NCBI RefSeq assembly: GCF_014203225.1
Contig: NZ_JACHIO010000004.1
Coordinates: 62,001-126,000, forward strand
Direction: 5' to 3'
Source: Granulicella mallensis
GTDB lineage: Bacteria; Acidobacteriota; Terriglobia; Terriglobales; Acidobacteriaceae
Length of the DNA: 64,000 nucleotides
Below, in pieces: positions 54,732 through 62,952 of this stretch (the stretch's first letter is position 1; each line of letters opens with the position of its first letter). The notes below the pieces were generated by a model. That model ran no database searches. It was given only the letters and a program-made list of their open reading frames with translations, and was not told where the DNA came from. The position numbers were made by a program, and so were the translations under genes.

Positions 54732-55913
54732 ATGGCAATCGAGGCCTTAGAGGAGGCTGACCCACTTAGCCTGCCTGTGACAGAGGTCGCTCCACCAGAA
54801 CCGGAGAGCTTCGTTGAGGCAGCACGCCTCAGGGCAGCCGTACAGGAGGAGCTTGCAGAGATCCTCGCCAGCCCCAGCTTTCATACCAGCAAAAAGAGCT
54901 GCGAGTTCCTGCACTACATCGTGCAGGTCACCCTCGACGGCCGTCTCGACTCCTTAAAGGAGCGCAGCATCGGCCTGGATCTTCTCGGCCGCGATGTCTC
55001 CTACGATCCGAGCTCCGACGCTACCGTGCGTGTCCGGGCCAATGAGGTAAGAAAGCGGCTGCGCTCGTACTACTCGACGCAGTCATCCAAGAGCGGTTAC
55101 CGCATCGAGTTATTGCCTGGATCGTACGGTCCAAGATTTGTGCCGGAGCCGGACTCGTCAAAGACGCCGCCCCCCGCCGCTATCGAAATAGCGGTCAAAC
55201 CTCAGGACACCCGTCCTCTCGAGCCCCGGCTTACCGTTCTTCCCCTCAATATCGTCGTCATTATGCGTCCGGCATTGATCGCACTCTTTATCTGCGCGTT
55301 GTTTTTGCGGCAGCAGATGCAAAGCGGCGATCCCTACCACCAGTTTTGGGACGCGCGGTTGCAGGGGAAAAACGTCATGCTGATCCTGAATGGAGACAAA
55401 GCATCCGACCAGGCCACACCCCAGACGCCTCTGCCGGATCAGATAGCGCAAGCCCTGTTGCCGATGATCTGGCTTGCGGGCAGGTACGATCTCAAACCGT
55501 TGCTGAGTTCGCAAAAGGCCGAAGGCGATGACAAGCAGACTGATCTCAGCAGCGAGGCGGTCATTATTCACAGTTCCGAGACCACATCCCCAGAGTTTGC
55601 AGCCGATAAACGGCTTCGTTATCTCCTGGCGGGTCAGGCGGGATCAGCGCACCTGGTAGATCGGGCCAGTTCAAAATCGGATCTCCCCGCAACGCAGCAC
55701 GCAGCCGTTCTCACCCTCTTTCCCGACCATCCTGACGTGCTTTGGATCGCCGGTACGGACGCAGAATCCATCAACAAGCTGACCGAGGTCCTCTCCGGCA
55801 AGAATAACTTTCCCTCTCAACTGACCGAGGAGACCGAAATGGGACAGGTCGTGCAAGCCGTATGGAGAGGCGATTTGTCCCCACGTCTTGAAATCTATGC
55901 GCACCAACCGTAA
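54732..55913 (+). CDS. Membrane-anchored regulator-like protein of acidobacterial type, function unknown
   Basis: 393 residues. Residues 30-140 carry a conserved acidobacterial segment (ILASPSFHTSKKSCEFLHYI; RSIGLDLLGRDVSYDPSSDA; VRVRANEVRKRLRSYYS) that is usually found at the N-terminus of signalling proteins and looks like a DNA-binding or docking unit. A single membrane helix (MRPALIALFICALFL) lies at about 180-195, so the remaining 200 residues should be periplasmic. No known domain was recognised there. The gene stands between the TonB receptor (divergent) and a transporter 33 bases downstream, suggesting a regulator of this nutrient locus. Confidence 0.65.
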   Translation: MAIEALEEADPLSLPVTEVAPPEPESFVEAARLRAAVQEELAEILASPSFHTSKKSCEFLHYIVQVTLDGRLDSLKERSIGLDLLGRDVSYDPSSDATVRVRANEVRKRLRSYYSTQSSKSGYRIELLPGSYGPRFVPEPDSSKTPPPAAIEIAVKPQDTRPLEPRLTVLPLNIVVIMRPALIALFICALFLRQQMQSGDPYHQFWDARLQGKNVMLILNGDKASDQATPQTPLPDQIAQALLPMIWLAGRYDLKPLLSSQKAEGDDKQTDLSSEAVIIHSSETTSPEFAADKRLRYLLAGQAGSAHLVDRASSKSDLPATQHAAVLTLFPDHPDVLWIAGTDAESINKLTEVLSGKNNFPSQLTEETEMGQVVQAVWRGDLSPRLEIYAHQP

Positions 55914-55946
55914 CTCATCTCTCTGAAGCAGCGACAGGAGCAGAAA

Positions 55947-57242
55947 TTGGACCGCAAGCAACAAGCCCGTTATAGCCACTGGAGAACCAGCGTCTTCTCG
56001 TCCAGTTGGCTGCTGTACGCGGGCTACTATCTCTGCCGCAAAGATGTGAAGATTCTGCAGATGCTGCCTGGAGCAGACCCCAGTCTTGGCGAGGTCGCCA
56101 ACCTGCTCTTTGTCTTTGGCCTGGCCTACACCATCGGACAGTTCTTTGCCGGCATTCTTGCGGACATGAAAGGTTCGCGCATTACCGCCCTGATCGGAGG
56201 CCTCATCTCCGCGGTCAGCACAGCGGCGATGGTGCTGGGGCATACACATCGGTCGCTTCTGATCCTGCAGATGCTCAATGGACTGGGTCAGGGCTGCGGC
56301 TTCCCTGCCCTGGCAAAACTTTTGTCCTCCTGGTTTGACCGCAGAGAACGCTCCACAGTCGTGGCATGGTGGAGCGCAAGTTATTCGCTGGGCGGCGTAG
56401 TCGCAACCGGCCTCGCGGCATGGTGCGCAACAACACCTCTTCTGTTCCCCGCCCTTGGATGGAAGCGCAGCTACCTGTTGCCCTCAGTACTGCTCGCCGC
56501 GCTGACGATCTACTTCTACCTGACCACCCGGGACGAGCCGGAAGATGCCGGACTGCCGCCGTTGTCCGTCGAAGATCAGGGCCCCGCCAAATCAAGTTGG
56601 CGAATCGTCATTCGCCGCCCGGAGATCCAGACCATTGCGGCCATGTACTTCTTCCTTAAGATGACGCGCTATGCCCTGCTCTTCTGGCTGCCTCTCTATC
56701 TTGTGCAGACCGTGCATTACTCGGACGTTCTGGCCGGCTCAACCTCTTCCCTGTTTGAGATCTTCGGTTTCGTGGGAGCCGTACTGGCCACCTATATCTC
56801 CAATCGCTACTTCCAGGCGCGCCGGTACCCTGTTGCGGCCATCATGCTCTTCGCCCTCGGCTTCATGTCATTGATGGAACCGCTGGTGAGTACCATGGGC
56901 TGGTGGGCAAGCGCGACCAGCATCTCCCTGATGGGCATCCTGATCTACGGCCCCGATGCCTTGATCGTGTCGACCGCCGTGCTGGAAAGCGTTCCTCATC
57001 GTGAGGCAGGGCGGGCGCTCGCGTTCGTCAATGGGGTCGGCTCTATCGGCCAGATGTTCTCACCCTATCTGGTGACGCGTTTTGCTCATCACTACGGTTG
57101 GGACAACCTGTTCAATCTTCTGCTGGTCACCTCCCTCGTATCCGCCGGAATCATGGCCCGCAAATGGAACCACAGCAACCTGGACTCAGACCTTAGCTCT
57201 GGCAATGCCCTTCCCTCGCTGCCGGAAAATGAGTTCGCGTAA
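55947..57242 (+). CDS. MFS transporter, organophosphate:phosphate antiporter (OPA) type
   Basis: 431 residues, twelve predicted membrane helices. The start is TTG 55947 with AGGAG six bases upstream. The N-terminal YAGYYLCRKDVKILQML fits the GlpT/UhpT pattern (YxxYxxxRxN-like) of OPA carriers, which exchange inorganic phosphate for glycerol-3-phosphate or sugar phosphates. FNGLGQGCGF-like strings and the helix-4 motif SWFDRRERSTVVAWWSASYS also fit. Together with the phospholipase C gene downstream it suggests uptake of phosphorylated breakdown products; this pairing is inference. Confidence 0.82.
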   Translation: MDRKQQARYSHWRTSVFSSSWLLYAGYYLCRKDVKILQMLPGADPSLGEVANLLFVFGLAYTIGQFFAGILADMKGSRITALIGGLISAVSTAAMVLGHTHRSLLILQMLNGLGQGCGFPALAKLLSSWFDRRERSTVVAWWSASYSLGGVVATGLAAWCATTPLLFPALGWKRSYLLPSVLLAALTIYFYLTTRDEPEDAGLPPLSVEDQGPAKSSWRIVIRRPEIQTIAAMYFFLKMTRYALLFWLPLYLVQTVHYSDVLAGSTSSLFEIFGFVGAVLATYISNRYFQARRYPVAAIMLFALGFMSLMEPLVSTMGWWASATSISLMGILIYGPDALIVSTAVLESVPHREAGRALAFVNGVGSIGQMFSPYLVTRFAHHYGWDNLFNLLLVTSLVSAGIMARKWNHSNLDSDLSSGNALPSLPENEFA

Positions 57243-57705
57243 GGCATGTCATCAAACTGCTCCTGGAGAAAAGTCGAGCTATGCAAACAGTTCCATGAGA
57301 CACAGATCGGAAGGGCACGGTTTCAACCGTGCCGCACATGCCTGAGCGAAGCCTCTTTCCACTCTGCCGAAGAACCGGGCCCCGGCGAGCAGCTTTTTGC
57401 TCGCTGGGTGGTAACGCTGAAGCGGAGGCGTAGCCGGAGCGACTGAATTGCTTTCGTTTGATTGCGGCGAAACGGGTGGCCACATCCGCGAATGTGTCCC
57501 CGGTGGTCCTTATGCAGCCTGAGCCGCACGAAGGAAGGCAATTCAGTCGTTGCGCCCTACGGGCTTCACTCCAGCCTTCGGCAGAGTGGTATGGTTTTTG
57601 TCGTGCTTGTTCGGCACGGTTGAAACCGTGCCCTTCCGGGGCTTGCCACAGCAGGCTATTTGTACCGTTCAACTGCACTCTAAATGCAGTTGAATGACAC
57701 GCCCT
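57243..57705. repeat. Dispersed palindromic repeat (full copy)
   Basis: A perfect 27-bp inverted repeat (57308-57334 with 57612-57638, each containing AAGGGCACGG or its complement) encloses a second inverted pair (GACTGAATTGC near 57441, GCAATTCAGTC near 57537). The arm itself is a nested palindrome. The right half matches 1150-1280 of this window, and GTCATCAAACTG at its left end recurs at 42806. No credible gene lies within. Confidence 0.8.
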
Positions 57706-57781
57706 AAGATTTACATTGCGTTACACGAAGGCGAACCTTCTCTTCCAAGTGCCCTTGAATCAACCTCTCAGGACGTTGTCG

Positions 57782-57820
57782 AACCGTTAAGAACCTTTCG
57801 CCGATGCGGAACAACCGCTA
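57782..57820 (+). promoter_or_regulatory. ECF-like promoter element of the phospholipase C gene
   Basis: AACCGTTAAGAACCT (57782-57796), 17 bases, then ACCGCTA (57814-57820), ending 44 bases before the phospholipase ATG. The same boxes with identical spacing and orientation precede the TonB receptor gene (54525-54563). Together they suggest one ECF-type sigma factor or regulator for both. Confidence 0.5.
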
Positions 57821-57864
57821 TACCTTGACCAGACCGTTAACTTGAAAGACCTCAGGTGTTCCCG

Positions 57865-60042
57865 ATGAAGCATATGAAAAGCAGACGCGACTTCCTGCGC
57901 ACCGCCGCAAAATCGGCAGGAGCCGCCGCGGGAGCCTCGATGCTGCCGCCCAGCATCCTCAAGGCGCTTGCCATTCCCGCCAATCGCGCCACCGGCACGA
58001 TCAAGGACGTGGAGCACGTCGTCATCCTGATGCAGGAGAACCGCTCCTTCGATCACTACTTCGGCAGCCTCAAAGGAGTGCGCGGCTTCAATGACCCGCG
58101 CCCCGTGCGCCTGCCCAACGGCAAGCCCATCTGGTATCAACCCCCCGCCACCGTTCATACCAGCCGCTACCATTCGCGAGGTCTAAGCCACAACGCGACT
58201 CATGTGCTGCCGTTCTATCTGAACCCACAGGCTACGACGGAATTTTCTCCCGGAACCGATCATGGCTGGAGCAGCGGCCATCTCGCCTGGAACCACGGCA
58301 AACATAACCAGTGGGTTAACCAGAAGCAGGACGTCGTCACGATGGCCTACCTGAAGCGCAAAGACGTGAGCTTCCACTACGCTCTGGCCGATGCCTTTAC
58401 CATCTGCGACTCCTATCACTGCTCCATCCACTCCAACACCGCACCCAACCGGATCTATCTGTGGTCTGGAACCATCGACCCCCGCAACGCCTACGGCAAA
58501 AAGCCGAACGGCCCCGGCATGGACGAACGCGCCCACACCAACGGCTATACCTGGACGACCTATCCCGAGCGCCTCGAAGCCAACAACGTTAGCTGGAAGC
58601 TCTATCAGGGCGGCTCAGGAGAGCCCGGCACGCCGACCGATAACTACACCGACAACTCGCTCGAATTCTTCTCGCAATACCAGGTCAAAGAAGGCGCCTC
58701 CCCTACTGGCCCGCTTGTGACCAAGGGCGTCTCCGACCACACGCTCGTCGAGTTCCGCGAAGACATCGTCAACAACCGCCTGGCCCAGGTCTCCTGGATC
58801 GTCGCGCCCTACAAGTACAGCGAGCATCCCGAGGCCTGCCCCACCGATGGGGCTTACTACATCAACCGGATCATGGAAGCTCTGACCTCCAATCCCGAGG
58901 TCTGGAGCAAGACGGTCTTGTTCCTCAACTACGACGAGAACGACGGCCAATTCGATCACATCGTCCCACCCATGCCCCCGATGACAAACCAGCCCAACGC
59001 ACAAGGCATGGTGTCGAAAGACCTTGTAGAGAGCCTTGGCGATGAGTTCCTGGATCTCGACAAGTACCCCGAAAACAAACGCCCCGTGATTCCGAATGCC
59101 GATCCCGGGGGGATACAGCCGATCGGCCTGGGGCCGCGCGTCCCGATGCTCATCATCTCCCCCTGGACTACCGGCGGATGGGTCTGCTCACAACTCTTCG
59201 ATCACACGTCCGTCCTGCGATTCCTCGAAGCCCGCTTCGACATTCCCGAACCGAACATCAGCGCGTGGCGACGCTCTCTCTGCGGCGACCTGACCTCGGC
59301 CTTCGATTTCTCCGGCACCCCGGACACCGGCGTAGTTCGCTTTGAAGTACCAAAACATCTGGCGTCTCTGCACCAGCCCTATCATGTGCCGGCCGCGCAA
59401 TCGATGCCTCAACAGGAACCCGGAACTCGCAGAGCTCGCGCTATCCCCTACGAGCTATTTGCTCACTGCCGTCTCCGAGATCAGGAGACGCACTCCGTTG
59501 GAGAGAAGGTCTGGATTGACTTCGCCAATACAGGCGACTCCGGCGCGGCATTTTATGTGTACGACGGCAGAAGGCCCGACGACAACCCACGCCGCTATAC
59601 GATCTCGACGGGCGACTCCTTCTCCGATTACTGGCTCTCCGCCGACACACAAGGGATCTACGATCTCTCCGTCTATGGCCCCAATGGATACTTCTGCCGG
59701 TTTCGTGGCAATGCAGCCGAAGCAGCCTCTCACGGCAAACCCAACCCCGAAGTCAGGGTGAACTACGATGTCGCGGCAGGCAATGTATCGCTGTCACTGG
59801 CGAACACAGGTTCAGCCCCCTGCAGCCTGACGATCGCCAACGCCTATGGCGGTGCTCCGCACACTTACACTCTCCACCCCGGAAAGAGTGTGGACGACCC
59901 CTGGGTACTGAAATCCAGTTCAGCGTGGTACGACCTGTCTGTCACTGTCGCAGAAGCACCAGAGTTTTTGCGGCGCTTTGCCGGCCACGTTGAAACGGGT
60001 CGCCCCAGCACGAGCGATCCGGCGATCTTTACCGGTGAATAA
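57865..60042 (+). CDS. plcC: Tat-exported phospholipase C (phosphocholine-specific type)
   Basis: About 725 residues from ATG 57865 (CAGGTG eight bases upstream; GTG 57856 also possible). The N-terminus has the twin-arginine signal KSRRDFLRTAAKSAGAAAGA. The phosphoesterase domain (about 45-480) has the metal-binding ENRSFDHYFGSLKGVRGF and NYDENDGQFDHIVPP, as in PLC of Pseudomonas (PlcH/PlcN). Two C-terminal DUF756-type domains follow (about 520-725; YDLSVYGPNGYFCRFRGN, YDVAAGNVSLSLANTG). The enzyme cleaves phosphatidylcholine or sphingomyelin, releasing phosphocholine. Context (OPA carrier, shared promoter with a TonB receptor) suggests phosphate acquisition. Confidence 0.92.
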   Translation: MKHMKSRRDFLRTAAKSAGAAAGASMLPPSILKALAIPANRATGTIKDVEHVVILMQENRSFDHYFGSLKGVRGFNDPRPVRLPNGKPIWYQPPATVHTSRYHSRGLSHNATHVLPFYLNPQATTEFSPGTDHGWSSGHLAWNHGKHNQWVNQKQDVVTMAYLKRKDVSFHYALADAFTICDSYHCSIHSNTAPNRIYLWSGTIDPRNAYGKKPNGPGMDERAHTNGYTWTTYPERLEANNVSWKLYQGGSGEPGTPTDNYTDNSLEFFSQYQVKEGASPTGPLVTKGVSDHTLVEFREDIVNNRLAQVSWIVAPYKYSEHPEACPTDGAYYINRIMEALTSNPEVWSKTVLFLNYDENDGQFDHIVPPMPPMTNQPNAQGMVSKDLVESLGDEFLDLDKYPENKRPVIPNADPGGIQPIGLGPRVPMLIISPWTTGGWVCSQLFDHTSVLRFLEARFDIPEPNISAWRRSLCGDLTSAFDFSGTPDTGVVRFEVPKHLASLHQPYHVPAAQSMPQQEPGTRRARAIPYELFAHCRLRDQETHSVGEKVWIDFANTGDSGAAFYVYDGRRPDDNPRRYTISTGDSFSDYWLSADTQGIYDLSVYGPNGYFCRFRGNAAEAASHGKPNPEVRVNYDVAAGNVSLSLANTGSAPCSLTIANAYGGAPHTYTLHPGKSVDDPWVLKSSSAWYDLSVTVAEAPEFLRRFAGHVETGRPSTSDPAIFTGE

Positions 60043-60130
60043 TGTCAGGTGTTTGGGGGTAGAGCGAGATCAAGTAGCTGCACCCCTATGTTCTTTTCAA
60101 TCCCTCCACAGAATCGTCATCCTGAGCGAA

Positions 60131-60484
60131 TGACTTCTTGAATTGTCTGGGATGGAGACAGAAGCGCATGCGCGACACAAATCCTAGCCCCGTAGGGGCG
60201 GCTCCATTACAGCCCAGGGTGAAACCCTGGGTTACGGTGCTAAGAGGATGCAGAGCCCTGAAAGGGCGACCTATCGGAGCATCCGCGATAGATCGCCCCT
60301 TCAGGGCTCGACTCTTGTGGCGATTCCCTAACCCAGGGTTTCACCCTAGACGCAAAGCGCGCCACAAACGTTTGCATCGCGCTTTGCGTCATCACCCTGG
60401 GCTGTGATGGAGCCGCCCCTGCGGGGCTGATATTTGTGCCGGACAATCCGCTTCTGCTTCCATCCCAGACAATTCAAAAAGTCG
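60131..60484. repeat. Dispersed element with ~80-bp imperfect inverted arms
   Basis: GAATTGTCTGGGATGG (60140-60155) is matched by its complement at 60460-60475, and the symmetry continues inward through GACACAAAT, AGCCCCG.AGGGGCGGCTCC and CAGCCCAGGGTG with few mismatches. A related half copy lies at 62757-62940. The centre has a second nested pair (GCCCTGAAAGGGCGA and its complement). No ORF is credible. Confidence 0.85.
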
Positions 60485-60531
60485 CATCCTCTCAGGATGA
60501 TGCTTCGGCAATAAATACGTTGGCTAACCCA

Positions 60532-60750
60532 CGCTAGTGTGGTGAGTCGTTAATTTGTTAAAGAAGGATGGTCTGTTCAGCACAGCGCGAAGCGCGTTCC
60601 CTGATGCTTCAGCATCAGGGAGACGGAGGGAGCCGTAGCCTTTAGGCTACGGATCCCTCCGCCCCCGCGACGCTAAAGCGTCACGGTTTGCGCTTCGCGC
60701 TATGCGGTAATGCTGGTTCTTCAACGAATGAACGACTCACCACTCTAGCG
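60532..60750. repeat. 219-bp MITE-like element with nested hairpins
   Basis: Terminal arms of about 34 bases (60532-60565 and 60717-60750) match in inverted orientation at about 30 positions and share GTGGTGAGTCGTT. The interior is a chain of perfect small hairpins: CCCTGATGCTTCAGCATCAGGG-type at 60599-60620, GTAGCCTTTAGGCTAC near 60634, GACGCTAAAGCGTC near 60669, and CGCGAAGCGCG. No coding potential was seen. Confidence 0.8.
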
Positions 60751-61055
60751 CAAGAACAAGTAGTTGCACGCCTCTGTTCTTCATCATTCCCCCACAGAAT
60801 CGTCATCCTGAGCGTGCGCCTGCATTAGCGGGCTGGAAGGGGATGCAACGGCAATAACATACTTAACTAACCAGTCTTGAGGTGATTACTCTATGTAAGC
60901 CGTGACAGGGTAGCGCCCAAACCAATCCGGCGGCAAAGAATTTTTAAGTGCAAGCACAAATTAATGAGAGCATTGGGGGACTTAAAAGGCTTAGTTCAAT
61001 ATCTGCGCTCGCGGACGTATTGCATCCTGCGAAAAGCAAGAAACGGTACTTACTT
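60751..61055. other. Upstream region of the DUF3800 gene, no other gene supported
   Basis: About 300 bases. It contains a REP-like CATCCTGAGCG string near 60800 and A+T-richer DNA nearer the gene. The reading frame of the DUF3800 gene is open back to a GTG at 60948, which could be an alternative start. Confidence 0.35.
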
Positions 61056-61934
61056 ATGCTAAAAGCCTATCTAGACGAATCTGGGCACTCTGTAGATGAG
61101 AAGTGTAGGTTCGTGGGAATGGGAGGTCTGATCGCAGAATCCGCCGTATGGGAATCCTTTACCGATGACTGGCAGACAGTTTTAGATGAGTACATCGGCG
61201 GCAAATGGTTCCACATGAAGGATTATGTGATGGTTCCCGGCGTTGGCCCCTATGTTGGGTGGGATGAGTCCAAGAGGCGCGAGTTTCTTGGAAAATTGGT
61301 TAATGCGATTGTGTCCAGGAATATTCGCTATGTTGGTTGTGTCGTATCTATCGACGGATTCGACGCACTCCCCCCGCAACTCCAAGAGGGGTTTGTAGAT
61401 CCTTATTATATGGCCTTTCAGCACGCCACTCACGGCTGTTCTATATGCGGACTGAACATTGAAGACCCATTTAGTCCTGAGAAGGTAGCGATGGTTTACG
61501 CCTATCAAGATACGTTTGGTGCGATTAATTCAGGAAGTGCGCTTCCTCGCAACCAGGGACGCGCAGAACAACTATGGCACGCCATGAAAAGCCAAAATAC
61601 CATGTTCTCGGCAGCAATGGAAAGCTACGCATCTGACTTTCCCAAGAACATTCAAGCCCTTCAAGCCGCCGATCTGTTTGCCTACGAATTGACTCATTAT
61701 TTCGAGAACCTGCTTCGTCGCCCTAAGGACGGTATGAGGTGGGCGTTAAGACAGATGTTGGCGGACAAGAAGGATAGTTACCATCAGCCCCTGCTGAAGT
61801 TTTATAGCCTTGAGTCAATGCTGGAAACGCTAATGAATGACAGTGTCATTCCGGAAAATGTGGATGTCAGAATCGCAGCGTCCATGCTCGAACTGCAAAT
61901 AAAGATGGATATGCAAGATAGGATAAAAGCCTGA
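61056..61934 (+). CDS. DUF3800 domain protein
   Basis: About 292 residues from ATG 61056; the upstream GTG 60948 would add 36 residues. The start MLKAYLDESGHS is the typical beginning of DUF3800 proteins, whose Asp/Glu residues (YLDESG; later QAADLFAYELTH with an Asp) suggest an RNase H-like metal-dependent nuclease fold; function is unproven. A weak site precedes the ATG. Its stop overlaps the next small ORF (TGATG). It sits in a repeat-rich, less G+C-rich segment, as is common for defence or accessory genes. Confidence 0.78.
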   Translation: MLKAYLDESGHSVDEKCRFVGMGGLIAESAVWESFTDDWQTVLDEYIGGKWFHMKDYVMVPGVGPYVGWDESKRREFLGKLVNAIVSRNIRYVGCVVSIDGFDALPPQLQEGFVDPYYMAFQHATHGCSICGLNIEDPFSPEKVAMVYAYQDTFGAINSGSALPRNQGRAEQLWHAMKSQNTMFSAAMESYASDFPKNIQALQAADLFAYELTHYFENLLRRPKDGMRWALRQMLADKKDSYHQPLLKFYSLESMLETLMNDSVIPENVDVRIAASMLELQIKMDMQDRIKA

Positions 61935-62050
61935 TGGAAAAAGAGAACTTCCAAGCTGTACTGAAGCAAGTCTTGAAGGTTTCAAAACCAGAGATGCAGC
62001 GCAGGCTTGCGGAAGAGAAAGCCACAAAGCGGCCGCGCAAACGCCTATAA
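61934..62050 (+). CDS. Small basic protein coupled to the DUF3800 gene
   Basis: 38 codons, ATG 61934 to TAA 62048-62050, overlapping the DUF3800 stop by one base (TGATG). The product is charged and helical (VLKQVLKVSKPEMQRRLAEE) with a very basic end (KRPRKRL). Similar short downstream partners exist next to many DUF3800-type genes, but I know no function. Evidence is the coupling and the clean frame only. Confidence 0.5.
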   Translation: MEKENFQAVLKQVLKVSKPEMQRRLAEEKATKRPRKRL

Positions 62051-62059
62051 TTTTGCCCC

Positions 62060-62296
62060 ATGACAAAGTACGTTTATCTCGTGCTGGACTGCAAGAATCC
62101 CAAATGTCGAACGGTGGATCTGCTCAAGTATCACGGCGTGTACGAGGGACAGCTTGAGATAGGAGAGATGTTCCCTGAAGGATTTTCTTGGGGTTGTGGC
62201 CAGTGCCATCAAACCTATCGCTATTTACAGGAAGAGACTCGATTGGCTCTTCTAGACTTTCCTCCTCCGAAGGAATGGAAAGAAGCAGCATTTTAG
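62060..62296 (+). CDS. Small zinc-ribbon-like protein, unknown function
   Basis: 78 residues beginning nine bases after the previous ORF. Two Cys pairs, DCKNPKCRT and WGCGQCHQT, look like a four-Cys zinc-binding ribbon. No other feature is seen. It follows the DUF3800 gene and the 38-residue ORF on the same strand, so the three probably form one unit. Confidence 0.6.
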   Translation: MTKYVYLVLDCKNPKCRTVDLLKYHGVYEGQLEIGEMFPEGFSWGCGQCHQTYRYLQEETRLALLDFPPPKEWKEAAF

Positions 62297-62474
62297 AAGC
62301 TTCAGCGTCCGGGCAATGGAGCTTCCCTTTAAACGTGATGTTTGGCATTTAGGCGCACCTCGTGGCATGATTTGAGTGCGCCGCAAACCAAATGACCTCC
62401 GATCCTCATTGGAGGTTTTCTATTTGGGTTTCATCATGTGCTTACCGCGTCCCTGTCTTTTGCCGAGCAAAAGC

Positions 62475-62750
62475 TTAGAAAGCCGTTTGCACCTCTTTCC
62501 CGGTCAGTTCCTTATAGGTCAGGCGGCGTCCTGCGACCTGAGAGAGAACCTTCGCCAAGCGGGTTTCGTCCGAGTGGGTTTTACGGGTGTTGTAGCGGAA
62601 TACTTGCTCATCAATGTATGCGTCCATGTGGAACGGCTCTACGGCGACGTAGGTTCCGGCAAGCGACCGTTTGAGGCAAGCCCAAAAGTTCTCGATTCCT
62701 TGGGTATGGACGCGACCGTTGACGTATTCGTTCATCTGGTTCAGAAACAG
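62475..62750 (-). pseudogene. IS1595-family transposase remnant (C-terminal part)
   Basis: About 90 codons encode the end of an IS1595 DDE transposase: EYVNGRVHTQGIENFWACLK, RSLAGTYVAVEPFHMDAYID and EQVFRYNTRK. The N-terminal two thirds, with the first catalytic residues, is missing. The upstream break lies within a few bases of the dispersed repeat at 62757. No terminal inverted repeats were found. Confidence 0.8.
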
Positions 62751-62756
62751 TAAGAA

Positions 62757-62940
62757 GCGACACAAATTTCAATCCCGTAGGGGCGGGTCCATCATAGCCC
62801 AGGGTGAAACCCTGGGTTACGGAATGGCCACAACAACGGAGCCCAGAAGGGGAGATCTATCACGGGTGCTTGGATAGGTCGCCCTTTCAGGGCTCTGCTT
62901 TTCCATCTTGATCCGACCCAGGGCAACACCCTGAGCTGTT
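62757..62940. repeat. Half copy of the 60131-60484 dispersed element
   Basis: The strings CGACACAAAT, CCCGTAGGGGCGG, AGCCCAGGGTGAAACCCTGGG and CGCCCTTTCAGGGCTC occur in the same order as in the element at 60131-60484, with more divergence. It lies between the transposase remnant and the outer-membrane efflux gene. Confidence 0.75.
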
Positions 62941-62952
62941 ACTGCAAACGGC

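Noticed and set aside
62380..62430. Hairpin CCTCC...GGAGGTTTTC as a terminator of the zinc-ribbon gene
   Set aside because: Only five base pairs with a long loop; too weak to list, though the T-run is suggestive.
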